Positions 51,653 through 60,302 of a stretch of 64,000 bases of DNA are shown piece after piece. Location of the stretch: contig NZ_CP022161.1 in assembly GCF_002214185.1 (NCBI RefSeq), positions 10,609,486 to 10,673,485 of the forward strand. Direction: 5' to 3'. Every line of letters begins with the position of its first letter. Within the stretch, counting starts at the first letter, position 1. The translations under genes and the position numbers were made by a program. The DNA is from Streptomyces capitiformicae. Its GTDB lineage: Bacteria > Actinomycetota > Actinomycetes > Streptomycetales > Streptomycetaceae. Under the pieces are notes generated by a model that had not been told where the DNA came from, made no database searches, and worked only from the letters and a program-made list of their open reading frames with translations.

Positions 51653-52117
51653 GTGGCCCGTATCAGCGACGAGACCCGGCGGGACAACGAGGCGGCCATC
51701 CGGCACGTCATGGACCGGCTCCTTGCCGGCGAAGTTCCCGCGGGCAGCAAGTGCGACATCAAAACCCTCGCGACCCAAGCCGGGGTCGCCCGCACCGGTT
51801 TCTATCCCAAGAAGAACCGCGACGGCTCGCCCCGGCCAGGCCCCTACCAACACCTAACAGAGGAGTTCGAGCGCCGGCTGGCCGAGCTTCGCGAAACGGG
51901 CGTGATCCCGGACCGGCAGACTGCACAGATCGAGCGCCTCAAAGAACAGGTCTCCGGGCTGAAGGAGCGCCTCGCCGCGCGTGACGAGCAGATCGGCGGA
52001 CTCACCGACTGCAGGGAGCGGGCTCTCTCACAGATCGCCGCCCAGCGGATGGAGATCGAGCGGCGGAGCGGGTCAGCACGCTCGCCTCGGAGGTCCTGGC
52101 CGCGGTACACGACGTGA
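51653..52117 (+). CDS. TnpC-like recombinase partner, C-terminus replaced
   Basis: Starts with a GTG 1 nt after the recombinase stop: ARISDETRRDNEAAIRHVMD, GSKCDIKTLATQAGVARTGF (helix-turn-helix-like), then a coiled coil (IERLKEQVSGLKERLAARDE) of about 70 residues. Such small DNA-binding coiled-coil proteins accompany Tn554-type recombinases. After QRMEIERR (about 52068) the sequence becomes the start of a catechol dioxygenase in another frame, so the natural end is missing. Frame open, function doubtful. Confidence 0.6.
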   Translation: MARISDETRRDNEAAIRHVMDRLLAGEVPAGSKCDIKTLATQAGVARTGFYPKKNRDGSPRPGPYQHLTEEFERRLAELRETGVIPDRQTAQIERLKEQVSGLKERLAARDEQIGGLTDCRERALSQIAAQRMEIERRSGSARSPRRSWPRYTT

Positions 52118-52815
52118 TCCGCCGTCACAAGGTCACCTACGCTGAGTACGACGCCCTCAAGGCCTGGCTGATCCAGGTCGGCCTCGACGGCGAGTGGCCG
52201 CTCTTCCTCGACGTGTGGGTGGAGCACGTGGTCGAGGAGGTCAACAACGAGGCCCGCCTCGGCAGCAAGGGCACCATCGAAGGGCCGTACTACGTGCCGG
52301 GCGCCCCGGCCCTGTCCGCGGACGCCACCCTGCCCATGCGTGAGGGCGAGAGCGGTACCCCCCTCGTCTTCCAGGGCCAGGTGCGCAGCGCCGACGGCAC
52401 CCCACTGCCCGGCGCCCTGGTCGACTTCTGGCAGGCCGACGCCGACGGCCTGTACGCGCAGTTCGCGCCGGGCCTACCGGAATGGAACCTGCGGGGCAGC
52501 GTAACGGTCGACGAGAAGGGCACCTTCCGTATCCGCACCGTCGAACCGGCCCCCTACCAGATTCCGACGGACGGCTCCCGCGGCAAGCTGATCGCCGCCG
52601 GCTGGCACGCGTGGCGCCCCGCCCACCTCCACCTGAAGGCCAGCGCACCCGGCCACCAAACGCTCACCACCCAGCTGTACTTCCGCGGCGGCGAGCACGT
52701 CAGCGATGACATCGCCTCCGCCGTCAAGCCCGAGCTGATCCTGGACCCCGCCCCGGCGGCGGACGGCAACGGGCACAAGGTCCACTACGACCTCGAGCTC
52801 GCGCCGGAACAGTGA
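52114..52815 (+). CDS. catA: Catechol 1,2-dioxygenase, N-terminally truncated
   Basis: An intradiol ring-cleavage dioxygenase converting catechol to cis,cis-muconate. Family sequence starts at about 52069 (RVSTLASEVLAAVHDVIRRH), but the first available start is GTG 52114, giving 233 residues against the usual 270-290. The non-heme iron ligands are present: Tyr in EGPYYVPG, Tyr in EPAPYQIP, and both His in PAHLHLK. Roughly the first 45 residues, part of the helical dimer domain, are lost at the junction with the recombinase element. The catalytic core is intact, so activity is possible but uncertain. catC follows 18 nt later. Confidence 0.85.
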   Translation: MIRRHKVTYAEYDALKAWLIQVGLDGEWPLFLDVWVEHVVEEVNNEARLGSKGTIEGPYYVPGAPALSADATLPMREGESGTPLVFQGQVRSADGTPLPGALVDFWQADADGLYAQFAPGLPEWNLRGSVTVDEKGTFRIRTVEPAPYQIPTDGSRGKLIAAGWHAWRPAHLHLKASAPGHQTLTTQLYFRGGEHVSDDIASAVKPELILDPAPAADGNGHKVHYDLELAPEQ

Positions 52816-52833
52816 AGGACCGGAGGAAACGCG

Positions 52834-53129
52834 ATGCTGTTCGCGGTGCGCATGGGCGTGGAGATTCCGCGGGACCTCGACCCCGAGGTACGCGCGGACC
52901 TGGTGGCCCGGGAGAAGGCCTACTGCCAGGAGCTGCAGAAGACCGGTGAGTGGGTGCACATCTGGCGGTGCGTCGGCCAGTACGCAAACATCAGCGTCTT
53001 CGACGTCGCCGACAACGAGGCGCTGCACCGGATCCTCTGGAACCTGCCGCTCTTCCCCTACATGAGCGTCGAGTCACGCCCCTGGCCCAACACCCGTCCG
53101 ACCTCGCGGCCGGCGAGGAAGTGGCCTGA
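52834..53129 (+). pseudogene. catC: Muconolactone delta-isomerase with frameshift
   Basis: MLFAVRMGVEIPRDLDPEVR, EWVHIWRCVGQYANISVFDV and ALHRILWNLPLFPYM are the muconolactone isomerase sequence of the beta-ketoadipate pathway. After MSVE a one-base deletion near 53073 shifts the frame; the correct continuation VTPLAQHPSDLAAGEEVA and its stop lie in the next frame. The last 18 residues only are affected, but as read the protein gains an unrelated tail. Confidence 0.82.
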
Positions 53130-53175
53130 TGGACAAGACGGTGGCCACCGCCCACGAGGCGGTGGCCGCGTATGC
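53129..53175 (+). pseudogene. 3-oxoadipate CoA-transferase subunit A, start only
   Basis: MDKTVATAHEAVAA, starting at an ATG overlapping the original catC stop (TGATG), matches the N-terminus of 3-oxoadipate CoA-transferase alpha subunits. After 14-15 codons the sequence becomes unrelated. It marks the right boundary of a truncated cat operon. Confidence 0.6.
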
Positions 53176-53316
53176 CGCCTCAAGGGCGACGGCGGGCACC
53201 AGGCCATGCTCTTGTCCTCGCCCGACTGCACAACCCACCCTCGGCGGGTAGCCGAACAACGCGCATGCCGACCACCGACGCCCAGGCTGAGCGAAAGATC
53301 GTTTACTGGACAGCCC

Positions 53317-53850
53317 TTAGTCGACCAAGGGAAGCAGTCCGTTCTTCGTGAAGGTGCGACGAAGAAGAAAAGCCGGGATCATTCGACGCCAGCCGAAACG
53401 GTAGGTGAGGGTCCGCTCCATCCTGGTGACGATGTGCTGCTGATTTCCCATGCCAAAGCCGCTAAAGTTCATCTGGGTCGCAGCGGAAATCGGCGCTGCG
53501 TTCCAGGCATCTTTGCAAGCCTGCTTGAACGGGCCATCGAGACTGGCGAGACAGGCAGCGAAGACCTCGCTCAGCACGGTGCTCTCGGTGGAGATCCAAG
53601 CTTGTATCTCAGCAAGGCGTTCTTGGAGATCGTGTCCGGTGCCGGCAAGGGTGTTGAGGACATCTGGGTCGTCGCTCGTACGCCGCCGGATCCGGTAGGG
53701 GTATTCGATACGGGCAACGAGAAGTTTCACGGAGTCGGCGTATCGGTCACGGCGGATCGCAGTCCCCGCGCGCAGTCCAGTGAGGACATGAGTGAGGAGC
53801 CCGGCAACGACCGAGGAGCCCAACGCCAGGGCTTGATCAAGTTCCGTGAG
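53317..53850 (-). pseudogene. Membrane-anchored protein fragment, N-terminus lost
   Basis: About 175 residues at the end of a long minus-strand frame: a hydrophobic stretch ALGSSVVAGLLTHVLTGLRA, a basic RRDRYADSVKLLVARIEYPY, then a soluble helical part (DLQERLAEIQAWISTESTVL) and the tail MNFSGFGMGNQQHIVTRMER. It is joined out of frame with an ISAs1 transposase at about 53860. It looks like a single-pass membrane protein of unknown family. The original start may have been removed by the insertion. Confidence 0.5.
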
Positions 53851-53864
53851 TGTCTGGGTTGTTG

Positions 53865-55050
53865 GTGATGCCCAGGATGGCGAGTGCTCGTTCGGGTTCG
53901 TGGCGGATGGCTCGGGTGGTCTTGGCGATGTTGTCGGCTCCGAGTTCTTCAGGGTGCCGATGGCGAGGTTGCGGATGGTGGCCATGGCACGGGGTGCGGT
54001 GCCGGTGTGAATGGTCGAGGCGTCCTCGGCGAACGTGACATCTCGGATGTAGTGGGAGGAATTTTCGATTCCCCAGTGTCCGCGAATGGCGGCGAGGTCG
54101 ATGGGGCGGGTTTGGTGGGCGGCGAGGCTGGTGACCGCGTAGACGTTCTCGCGGGTTTCGGGCCGGCCGGTGGGCTTGCGGCGGCGGTGGGCCCGGATGG
54201 CGAGGTGGGCGTGGGGGAAAGCGATGCCGCCGAGGTTGTCGGCGATGGCGCAGGTCTTGATCGAGCGGGACTCGCGGCGGCCGTGGGCGGTGGCGGAGGT
54301 GGTGTGCTGGACCTTGATCGAGGCCCAGGGCAGGGCGGCGAGCTGGGCGTAGGCGGTGGGTTGGTCTTGATGACGGCGATGCAGTGGGCTTTCTTCGTCT
54401 CGACCAGCCAGGTGATGTTGGCCTTCACCGAGTGGCGGGCATCGAAGGTGACGACGGTGCCGGCGAGGTCGAGCGGCGCCAGCAGGGGTTTGAAGTGGCG
54501 CACTTCGTTGGTCTTCGCACCGACTTCGACCTGGGCAATCGTGGCGACGCGGTCGTGGGTGACCGCCGAGAGCAGGTGACGGCGCGGCGTATCCAGGCGG
54601 GCTGAGCCCCTGAGGGCCTTGCCGTCCACGGCGATGACCTGCCGCGATCGGGCCTCGGGCACGTCCGCGGACGCGGTGCCGGTCGGCCAGGTAGGCGCCC
54701 ACAGCCTGGTCCAGGGCGTCGCCGTCAAGTGCCTGAAGGACGCGTCCGAGAGTGACCGGCTTGGGGCTGCGCCGCCAGCCGAGCAGGTGACGGCGTACCC
54801 CGAGGGATGCCAGCAGCGAGTTCGTGGCCCGCTCACCGAACTCGGCGAGCTCGTCGATGCTCTTCGCGCCGCAGACGGCCGCGCAGGCACACACCAGCAA
54901 GATCGCCGTCAGCGAGTACCACCGGCCCCGGCGTGAGCGCGGATCCTGAACCGATTCGAGATAGGGACGCAGGTCAGCGATCCGTTCCGCATCCAGCGGC
55001 CCCAGTTTCTCCAGCACGGCAGGGATAGGGGAAGATGCAACAGCAGGCAC
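53865..55050 (-). pseudogene. ISAs1-family transposase with frameshifts
   Basis: Frame 1 gives ADLRPYLESVQDPRSRRGRW and LVCACAAVCGAKSIDELAEF. A shift near 54655 continues as SRQVIAVDGKALRGSARLDT and HLLSAVTHDRVATIAQVEVG, with the first catalytic Asp in AVDGK. A shift back near 54350 gives ENVYAVTSLAAHQTRPIDLA and HWGIENSSHYIRDVTFAEDA with the terminal Glu. A third shift near 53945 leads to ADNIAKTTRAIRHEPERALA. Nearly the full element is present but inactive. Confidence 0.9.
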
Positions 55051-55242
55051 GGGACATCCTCGTGATCATCTGGCTTCGACACCACAATGATCACGAACCC
55101 CCGTGCCTGCTCTGCTATCCGCCCCTACCGGCCTGATCGTCAACCCTCCACGCAAGCACGGAACTTGACGGAGCCCTGGGCCACCCCCGCGCCGAGCCCG
55201 AACCTTGATGGGGCGGTATCCGGCCGTGTCCGGCGGGGCTTG

Positions 55243-55415
55243 ATGGTCGCTGTGATGGTCATGGCAGGCCGGGCTGCAGCGATCGATGTACTGGCGGGGC
55301 TCCGCCAGCGGTTCTACCAGTGCATGACCCGGCGGGCGGGCGCCTTGTTCGAGCTGGCCGACGCGCTGTTGTGCGCCGACGGGCCGGTCAAGACCCTCGT
55401 CGGGTTGTCGCTGCG
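55243..55415 (+). pseudogene. IS701-type transposase, N-terminal fragment
   Basis: MVAVMVMAGRAAAIDVLAGL, RQRFYQCMTRRAGALFELAD and LLCADGPVKTLVGLSL match the N-terminus of IS701/IS4-type Streptomyces transposases. It ends within 10 bases of the epoxide hydrolase stop codon. Confidence 0.7.
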
Positions 55416-55422
55416 CTGGTGG

Positions 55423-56628
55423 TCAGCGGAGTTTGCCGAAGAACTCGCGTATATCGTTCACGAGCAGGTCGGGAGTTTCCATGGCGGCGAAGTGGCCGCC
55501 GGTGTCGAATTCGGTCCACCGGACGATGTTGTACGTCTTCTCGGCGAACCCGCGAATCCCCTTGTCGTCCGCGAAGAGGGCGACACCGGTCGGGATGTCG
55601 GTCGGCTGGGGAAGCCAATCCAGGGTGTGCGTGTCTTCCCAGTAAAGATCGGCGGACGACCCCGCCGTACCGGTGAACCAGTACAGCGAAACATTGGCCA
55701 GGAGTTGATCACGGTCGACCGCCTCCTCGGGGAGCTCTTTCGCCGGATCGGTCCACTCGCGGAACTTCTCCACGATCCAGGCGAGCTGGCCTACTGGGGA
55801 ATCCGTGAGCCCGTAAGACAGCGTCTGCGGCCGGGTCGACTGAATCGCGATGTACCCGATGCCGTCGGCGCCCAGCCGTTGGGCTCGCTCGACGTGTTTC
55901 TTCTCGTGTTCGGTGAGCCCGGTGGTTTCCTGGAGGGCGGCCTGCTCACCGATCATCTGTGGCCACGGGTAGAACCCCACCGTCGGTGCGTTGATGTGGA
56001 TTCCGAGCACGTGCTCGGAATCCACGAGCCCGATCAGCGGCGCCGCGGTCGACCCACGGTCGCCTCCCTGCACGCCGTACCGGTCGTAGCCCAGGCGGGC
56101 CATCAGCGTGGCGAACAGCCGCGCGATCCGCCCGGAGCTCGCACCCTTCGCCGAGATCGGGGTGGAAAACCCGATACCGGGAAGCGACGGTGCCACGACG
56201 TGGAATGCCGGAGCGCCGGGAGCGCCGTGCCCGTCGGGATCGGTGAGCGGGCCCAACACCTTCAGGAACTCGAGAACCGATCCCGGCCACCCGTGCAACA
56301 GCAACAGCGGAACGGCGTCGCTACGCCGGGACCGCGCATGAATGAAATGGATCTGCTGCTCGTCGATATCGGTGAGGAACTGCGGGAAATCGTTGAGGCG
56401 TGTCTCCTGCTGACGCCAGTCGAAGTCGCGTTCCCAGTACGCCGCCAGACCGCGCAGGTAACTCACAGGTACCCCGCGGTCCCAGGTTTCCGGTGTGGCC
56501 AGCGGATCCGGCCACCGAGTTGCCGCCAGCCGCCGCCGCAGCTCGGTCACCGCCTCCTGTGAGATTTCCACACGAAAGTCTCTGATCGCGGTTTCCGCCG
56601 CCGATGCGTCGAGATCTACGCTTGTCAT
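55423..56628 (-). CDS. Epoxide hydrolase (EHN, alpha/beta hydrolase)
   Basis: A 401-residue microsomal-type epoxide hydrolase. The N-terminal EHN lid segment (about 15-125) includes RWPDPLATPETWDRGVPVSY. The oxyanion motif is HGWPGS (112-117), the nucleophile Asp190 is in VQGGDRGS, and the catalytic His is in DTGGHFAAMETPD near the end. The lid contains the conserved PQTLSYGLTDSPVG. It adds water to epoxides to form diols. I chose ATG 56628 since GAAGGA lies about 7 nt upstream; the frame extends further to 56685. It stands alone, next to IS701 debris, with no obvious operon partner. Confidence 0.92.
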   Translation of the reverse strand: MTSVDLDASAAETAIRDFRVEISQEAVTELRRRLAATRWPDPLATPETWDRGVPVSYLRGLAAYWERDFDWRQQETRLNDFPQFLTDIDEQQIHFIHARSRRSDAVPLLLLHGWPGSVLEFLKVLGPLTDPDGHGAPGAPAFHVVAPSLPGIGFSTPISAKGASSGRIARLFATLMARLGYDRYGVQGGDRGSTAAPLIGLVDSEHVLGIHINAPTVGFYPWPQMIGEQAALQETTGLTEHEKKHVERAQRLGADGIGYIAIQSTRPQTLSYGLTDSPVGQLAWIVEKFREWTDPAKELPEEAVDRDQLLANVSLYWFTGTAGSSADLYWEDTHTLDWLPQPTDIPTGVALFADDKGIRGFAEKTYNIVRWTEFDTGGHFAAMETPDLLVNDIREFFGKLR

Positions 56629-57356
56629 GTCGAATTCCTTCATCCGTTCACGTACGTGGCGCGAATCGCCGTTGTTCGCGGGCATGAAATGCGTTCTAGG
56701 CCGAATGTCGGATGCCGAGAACCAGCAAGAAGGGCCGCACGAAGGCGAATCGCGATTGGATTTCCGGGTACCGGGGTCGCTACCGGAGGCCGGCGATAAT
56801 GGTGATGGTACTCACGGTCATGCGTTCCTATTCATGCGGGCCGCACCGCCGGATCTGGCGGCAATGGTTGGGTCAAAGGACGGGAGGCGCGGCGCGCGAC
56901 GCGCCGCTTCGCCCCCTGCTGCTCGGCCCACATCCGACGTTAACGCGCCCTGACCAAAGAACAAGTACACACTAAAAAGTAAGTATGGCCATCGGCGCCC
57001 TACGTGCCATCCGTCACGTGCCCGCCGTGGGCGCTGCTGGAGTCGCCGACCCGTCTGCGGGGACTCACACCAACATGCGCTTCAAACGCAGGCGCCCAGA
57101 AGTCATCACCAACTACCGTCGGGGCCCCGAGACGCCGGCTCCGGATCGAGGCAGTGACGGCGGCCTCAACGTTCGTCGAACGACGCCAAGGCGTAGGCAG
57201 CCATCGACGCCAGCCAGACCTGAGCGACAGCCCGGACATCGATCAACGTCAGACTCAGTGGTCGGCCCGTTGTCAGCGCACGCCGATACCAGGCAGACGC
57301 CGGTGCCGGGCCCAGCCCCAAGAGCGGGGACCGCCTGATGGCCGCCGGCCGCATGG
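56629..57356. other. 700-base region without a recognised gene
   Basis: Open frames occur in both directions but none carries family motifs. A minus-strand snippet WYRRALTTGRPLSLTLIDVR then AVAQVWLASMAAYALASFDE near 57170-57300 may be the end of a lost protein. The promoter of the epoxide hydrolase must lie at the left end. Confidence 0.35.
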
Positions 57357-57701
57357 TCAGGCTGGCTGATGTCGAGTCCGAGCCCAGTCGTCGAGAGCGA
57401 TCAGAGCCCCCTCCAAGCCGAGGCCGTCCGGAGTCAGCCGATACTCGACATGAGGTGGAACCACCGGGTGAGCGATGCGCTCCACCACGCCATCGGCTTC
57501 CAAAGCACGCAACTGCTGAATCAGCATCTTCTGCGTAATCCCCGGGATCAACCTCTCCAACTCAGAGAACCGCAGCAGGCTGTTACGAAACAGATGGGAC
57601 ACGATCACCAGCTTCCACCGGCCCTCCAGCACCCGCAGGCCAGCCTGCACGTAATCCACCGTGCACGACGATGCACATACTTCCTCGGCAGTACCCATCA
57701 T
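57357..57701 (-). CDS. HxlR-family transcriptional regulator
   Basis: A 114-residue HxlR-type winged-helix protein of full length: GRWKLVIVSHLFRNSLLRFS, ELERLIPGITQKMLIQQLRA and the wing VVPPHVEYRLTPDGLGLEG. Cys9 and Cys13 near the N-terminus (VCASSCTVDY) occur where redox- or ligand-sensing HxlR members often have a cysteine. Two overlapping ATG codons (57701, 57698) are possible starts. No clear target nearby; the TniB-like remnant is divergent. Confidence 0.88.
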   Translation of the reverse strand: MMGTAEEVCASSCTVDYVQAGLRVLEGRWKLVIVSHLFRNSLLRFSELERLIPGITQKMLIQQLRALEADGVVERIAHPVVPPHVEYRLTPDGLGLEGALIALDDWARTRHQPA

Positions 57702-57782
57702 TCTCTCAGCTTACGATGCCGTCAGCAGGCGATAGCTCGCAGAGGAATTCGACTCGGCTGGACAGACCTGCAGGACACCCCG

Positions 57783-58510
57783 ATGAGCACGGTAGTCGGC
57801 CGGCTGATGCGGTCCCGGCTGCAGACCAACGCCCTCAAGCACAGGCCCACCACCCGGGCCGGGCTGATGATCACCGGCGGTGGCTACCAGGGCAAAACCG
57901 AAACCGCCTGCGAAGTCGCCGCCGCGTTCGAGGACGCCTGGCTCGATCTGCACCACCAGCTCAACTCAACCGCGACACCGGGCACCCGAGACCTGCACGC
58001 CCCGGTCGCCTACGTTCAAACCCGTGACGGCCACACCGGAGAGCACTCGCCGGGCGGTGCTGGACTTCTTCGGCGCTGATCACCGCAAGATGACCCTGCC
58101 CCAGCTCACCAGGGCAGTGCGCGGCTCCTTGCACGATCACGGCACCCGCGTGCTGCTGCTGGACGACATCACCCGCCTGAAGCTGCACCGCGCCGACGAT
58201 CAAGACGCCCTCGACCCTGATCCGGGCCCTGATGATCATGTACACCAAGCTGGTGTTGGTCGGCGTCAACATCCACGGCTTTGGGCTGCTGCGCGAAGGC
58301 CGCCACGACCCCCGCAACCGACAATGGCTGCTCCCGTCCCCGGCCACCGCCTACGGCGACGAACTGGCCACCCAGAGCGAACGCCCGCTTCGACCTGGTC
58401 CACCTTGAGCCGTTCCGCTATGACACCGGCGATCAGATTGCCGCCTGGGTCACGCACCTGGCCGGGCTGAGGAGGCGCTGGCCGCGACCGACGAGGGCGT
58501 CTCCATCTGA
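57783..58510 (+). pseudogene. TniB-like AAA ATPase of a transposon, frameshifted
   Basis: MSTVVGRLMRSRLQTNALKH then GLMITGGGYQGKTETACEVA with a Walker A (GGGYQGKT); in a second frame RRAVLDFFGADHRKMTLPQL and VLLLDDITRLKLH with Walker B; in a third MYTKLVLVGVNIHGFGLLRE and FDLVHLEPFRYDTGDQIAAW. Frameshifts fall near 58015, 58220 and 58380. TniB-type ATPases assist TniA/DDE transposases; no TniA is found nearby. Inactive. Confidence 0.75.
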
Positions 58511-58515
58511 CGGCG

Positions 58516-58714
58516 GCTGGCGAAGATCGACCCGGCAACCTTCGAACCAGACCTCGCCTACTGGATGGACAACTACAGCGTCCGACTGTCGGAGGTGGGG
58601 CAACGGGAGGAGGCTCTGGCCGCGTCCGAGGAGGCCGTCACCAGCTACCGGCGCCAAGCGCTGGCCAACCCGGCCCTGTACGAACGCTATCTCGCCCGCT
58701 CGCTGTCGAACTGA
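58516..58714 (+). pseudogene. TPR-repeat protein, C-terminal fragment
   Basis: RRLAKIDPATFEPDLAYWMD, NYSVRLSEVGQREEALAASE and EAVTSYRRQALANPALYERY form one and a half tetratricopeptide repeats of the kind ending NB-ARC/TPR signalling proteins in Streptomyces. It is joined directly to the TniB remnant. Confidence 0.65.
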
Positions 58715-58801
58715 ACCGCCGACTTGTATGGGGGTAGCGGGACGCGGTCGGGTTGGCCGCTCGTAGCGTGCCGTAGGACGCCGGGCCGGGTGGATCCCGG
58801 C

Positions 58802-59227
58802 ATGGCAGCGGGATCCTTCGACTTGCCCGTCGGCAGTGGGCTGTGGGGCCCCGACGCATGGGGGCTGCTGGCGGCGGAGCCGCACAGCGGTTCCACGTTC
58901 GACCTCATCGGCTGCCTGGGAGTCGCGATCACCGTGATCCTTTGCCTGACGGTGGCCGTGGACCGGCTGCCGGTGCTGCGCAGGCCGGCGACTCCGGTCA
59001 TCGCCGTCGGCACCATGTCCCTAACTCTCTACGTGAGCCACATCCTGGTGATCCTCGCCCTGCCCGGCGAATCTGTCACCCCACCGCAGTCCGCCTCCTT
59101 CGAGCTGCTGCTCTGCTTCGTTGTCGGGGCCACCCTGTTCGCGGCGATCTGGTCCCGCTTCTTCCGCCGCGGACCGCTGGAGTACCTGCTCAACGGCGCC
59201 ACCAAACTGGCGAACCGCGTCCGCTGA
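58802..59227 (+). pseudogene. DUF418/acyltransferase-like membrane protein, C-terminal part
   Basis: About 140 residues with three hydrophobic segments (FDLIGCLGVAITVILCLTVA, TPVIAVGTMSLTLYVSHILV, FELLLCFVVGATLFAAIWSR) ending FFRRGPLEYLLNGATKLANR. This matches the C-terminus of DUF418/YeiB-like or heparan-acetyltransferase-like membrane proteins, with the typical GxxSLTxYxxH motif. The first several transmembrane helices are missing. Confidence 0.65.
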
Positions 59228-59344
59228 GCCCAGGCGGGCACCCCGGGAAATCCGTACAAAGAAATGGCAGCTGTCCGGCATCACCGCAGAGGGGGCGGCG
59301 AGTGTGCTGTCGTCCTTGAGGACGGCCAGCGCCTCACAGGGTGT

Positions 59345-59382
59345 GCGCATTCCCGGAGTGCTTCAGCACTCCGGGAATGCGC
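59345..59382. repeat. Perfect 17-bp inverted repeat with 4-nt loop
   Basis: Arms 59345-59361 and 59366-59382 are perfectly complementary, loop TTCA. It lies between the acyltransferase remnant and an opposite-strand IS110 N-terminal piece. It may be a terminator or a subterminal hairpin of an insertion element. Confidence 0.85.
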
Positions 59383-59439
59383 GGCAGCGTGAGTGACCTC
59401 CGGCACGCGGGCCGGAAGCCGTAGCTCCCCAGGCCGACG

Positions 59440-59606
59440 GTGACGGGGCCGTGTTCGGCCTCGACGGCGTGCAGTTCGCCGATGGACTCGCCGATGGCGT
59501 CGGGTGTGTTGTCGATCCGGTGGCTGAGGAGTTGACGGCCGCGGTCGTCGGTGACCGCGAGCCAGTGGAAGCCCTTGGCGATGTCGAAGCCTGCGTTGGC
59601 GGTCAT
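59440..59606 (-). pseudogene. IS110-family transposase, N-terminal fragment
   Basis: MTANAGFDIAKGFHWLAVTD, DRGRQLLSHRIDNTPDAIGE and HAVEAEHGPVTVGL are the start of an IS110 DEDD domain, including the first Asp (GFDIAKG). After about 55 residues the frame runs into the 17-bp hairpin. The C-terminal IS110 piece at 11.5 kb belongs to a different copy. Confidence 0.75.
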
Positions 59607-59904
59607 GGTCCCCTCCCGGTGCAGCGTGTGGCGCGACTCCTTCCGCCTGACCTCGCCCTACTCAGCGATCGTTCGCAGTGCCTAATCAGCAGGCCGGAAG
59701 AAGTGGCGGGGCAGGGGGATCAGCGGTCTGAGCCATCGAGGGCAGCCAGCATGAAAGCCATCCCTGCCCCACCCGCGCAGTCCCAGAATCGCGAACTCTC
59801 GGAACGCACTCAAGAAGGTAGGGCCGCATGACACGAACGTGCGGTGCCCGCGTAGCCATGGGCCTCTCACCTGCCGTTCCGCCTCAACACGGTTCCAAAG
59901 ACCT
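59607..59904. other. Spacer, nothing recognised
   Basis: About 300 bases between IS110 and LacI remnants without motifs or strong hairpins. Confidence 0.3.
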
Positions 59905-60085
59905 GGGCCATAGCCGCATCACCCACCGCGCGCGAGCTGGACTGTGCATCCCGCACCGTGGTGGGCTTCGACGACGTACCGGCCGGAACCTGGACGGATC
60001 CGCTCCTGACACGGTCCATCAGCCGCTGGCCGAGATGGCGGGCGGCCGCCACGAACTGGCTCTGGTGCTCGGCCGCCTTTGTAGG
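59905..60085 (+). pseudogene. LacI-family regulator, C-terminal fragment
   Basis: ARELDCASRTVVGFDDVPAG, TWTDPLL, then after a frameshift TVHQPLAEMAGGRHELALVL. This matches the end of LacI effector domains and resembles the same segment of the intact LacI at 19.2-20.3 kb (VVGFDDVPAVAWMDPPLTTV). Only about 60 residues remain; it abuts an opposite-strand CBM13 remnant. Confidence 0.7.
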
Positions 60086-60089
60086 GCTG

Positions 60090-60302
60090 CCTTACCTGAT
60101 GGGCGCCACCGTGGCAGGTCCAGATATGCACCTTGGTGCCCTTAGCGGTGCCCCCGCCGGCGGCATCGAAGCACTTGCCCATGGAGCGCACGGTGCTGTC
60201 GGTGTAGAGCGACCAGGCCTGATTGGCGCTGCCGCTGCACCGCTGCAGCCCCAGACCTGGACGGTGGTCCCCGTCGGCGGTGCCGGCACCGTTGAGATCG
60301 AT
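60090..60302 (-). pseudogene. CBM13 remnant cut off from the SGNH gene
   Basis: Directly after the SGNH stop (TGA at 60303-60305, where CBM13 domains have the Cys of GKCIDLNGAGTADG) the minus strand continues as IDLNGAGTADG, TVQVWGCSGA, NQAWSLYTDSTVRSMGKCFD and HIWTCHGGAHQ. Two further frameshifts break the trefoil, which ends at about 60090 against the LacI remnant. Originally the esterase had a C-terminal sugar-binding module. Confidence 0.8.

Noticed and set aside
53317..55050. Single 577-residue protein
   Set aside because: The frame links ISAs1 pieces, an out-of-frame shadow stretch and an unrelated membrane-protein tail; the ISAs1 catalytic segment lies in a different frame.
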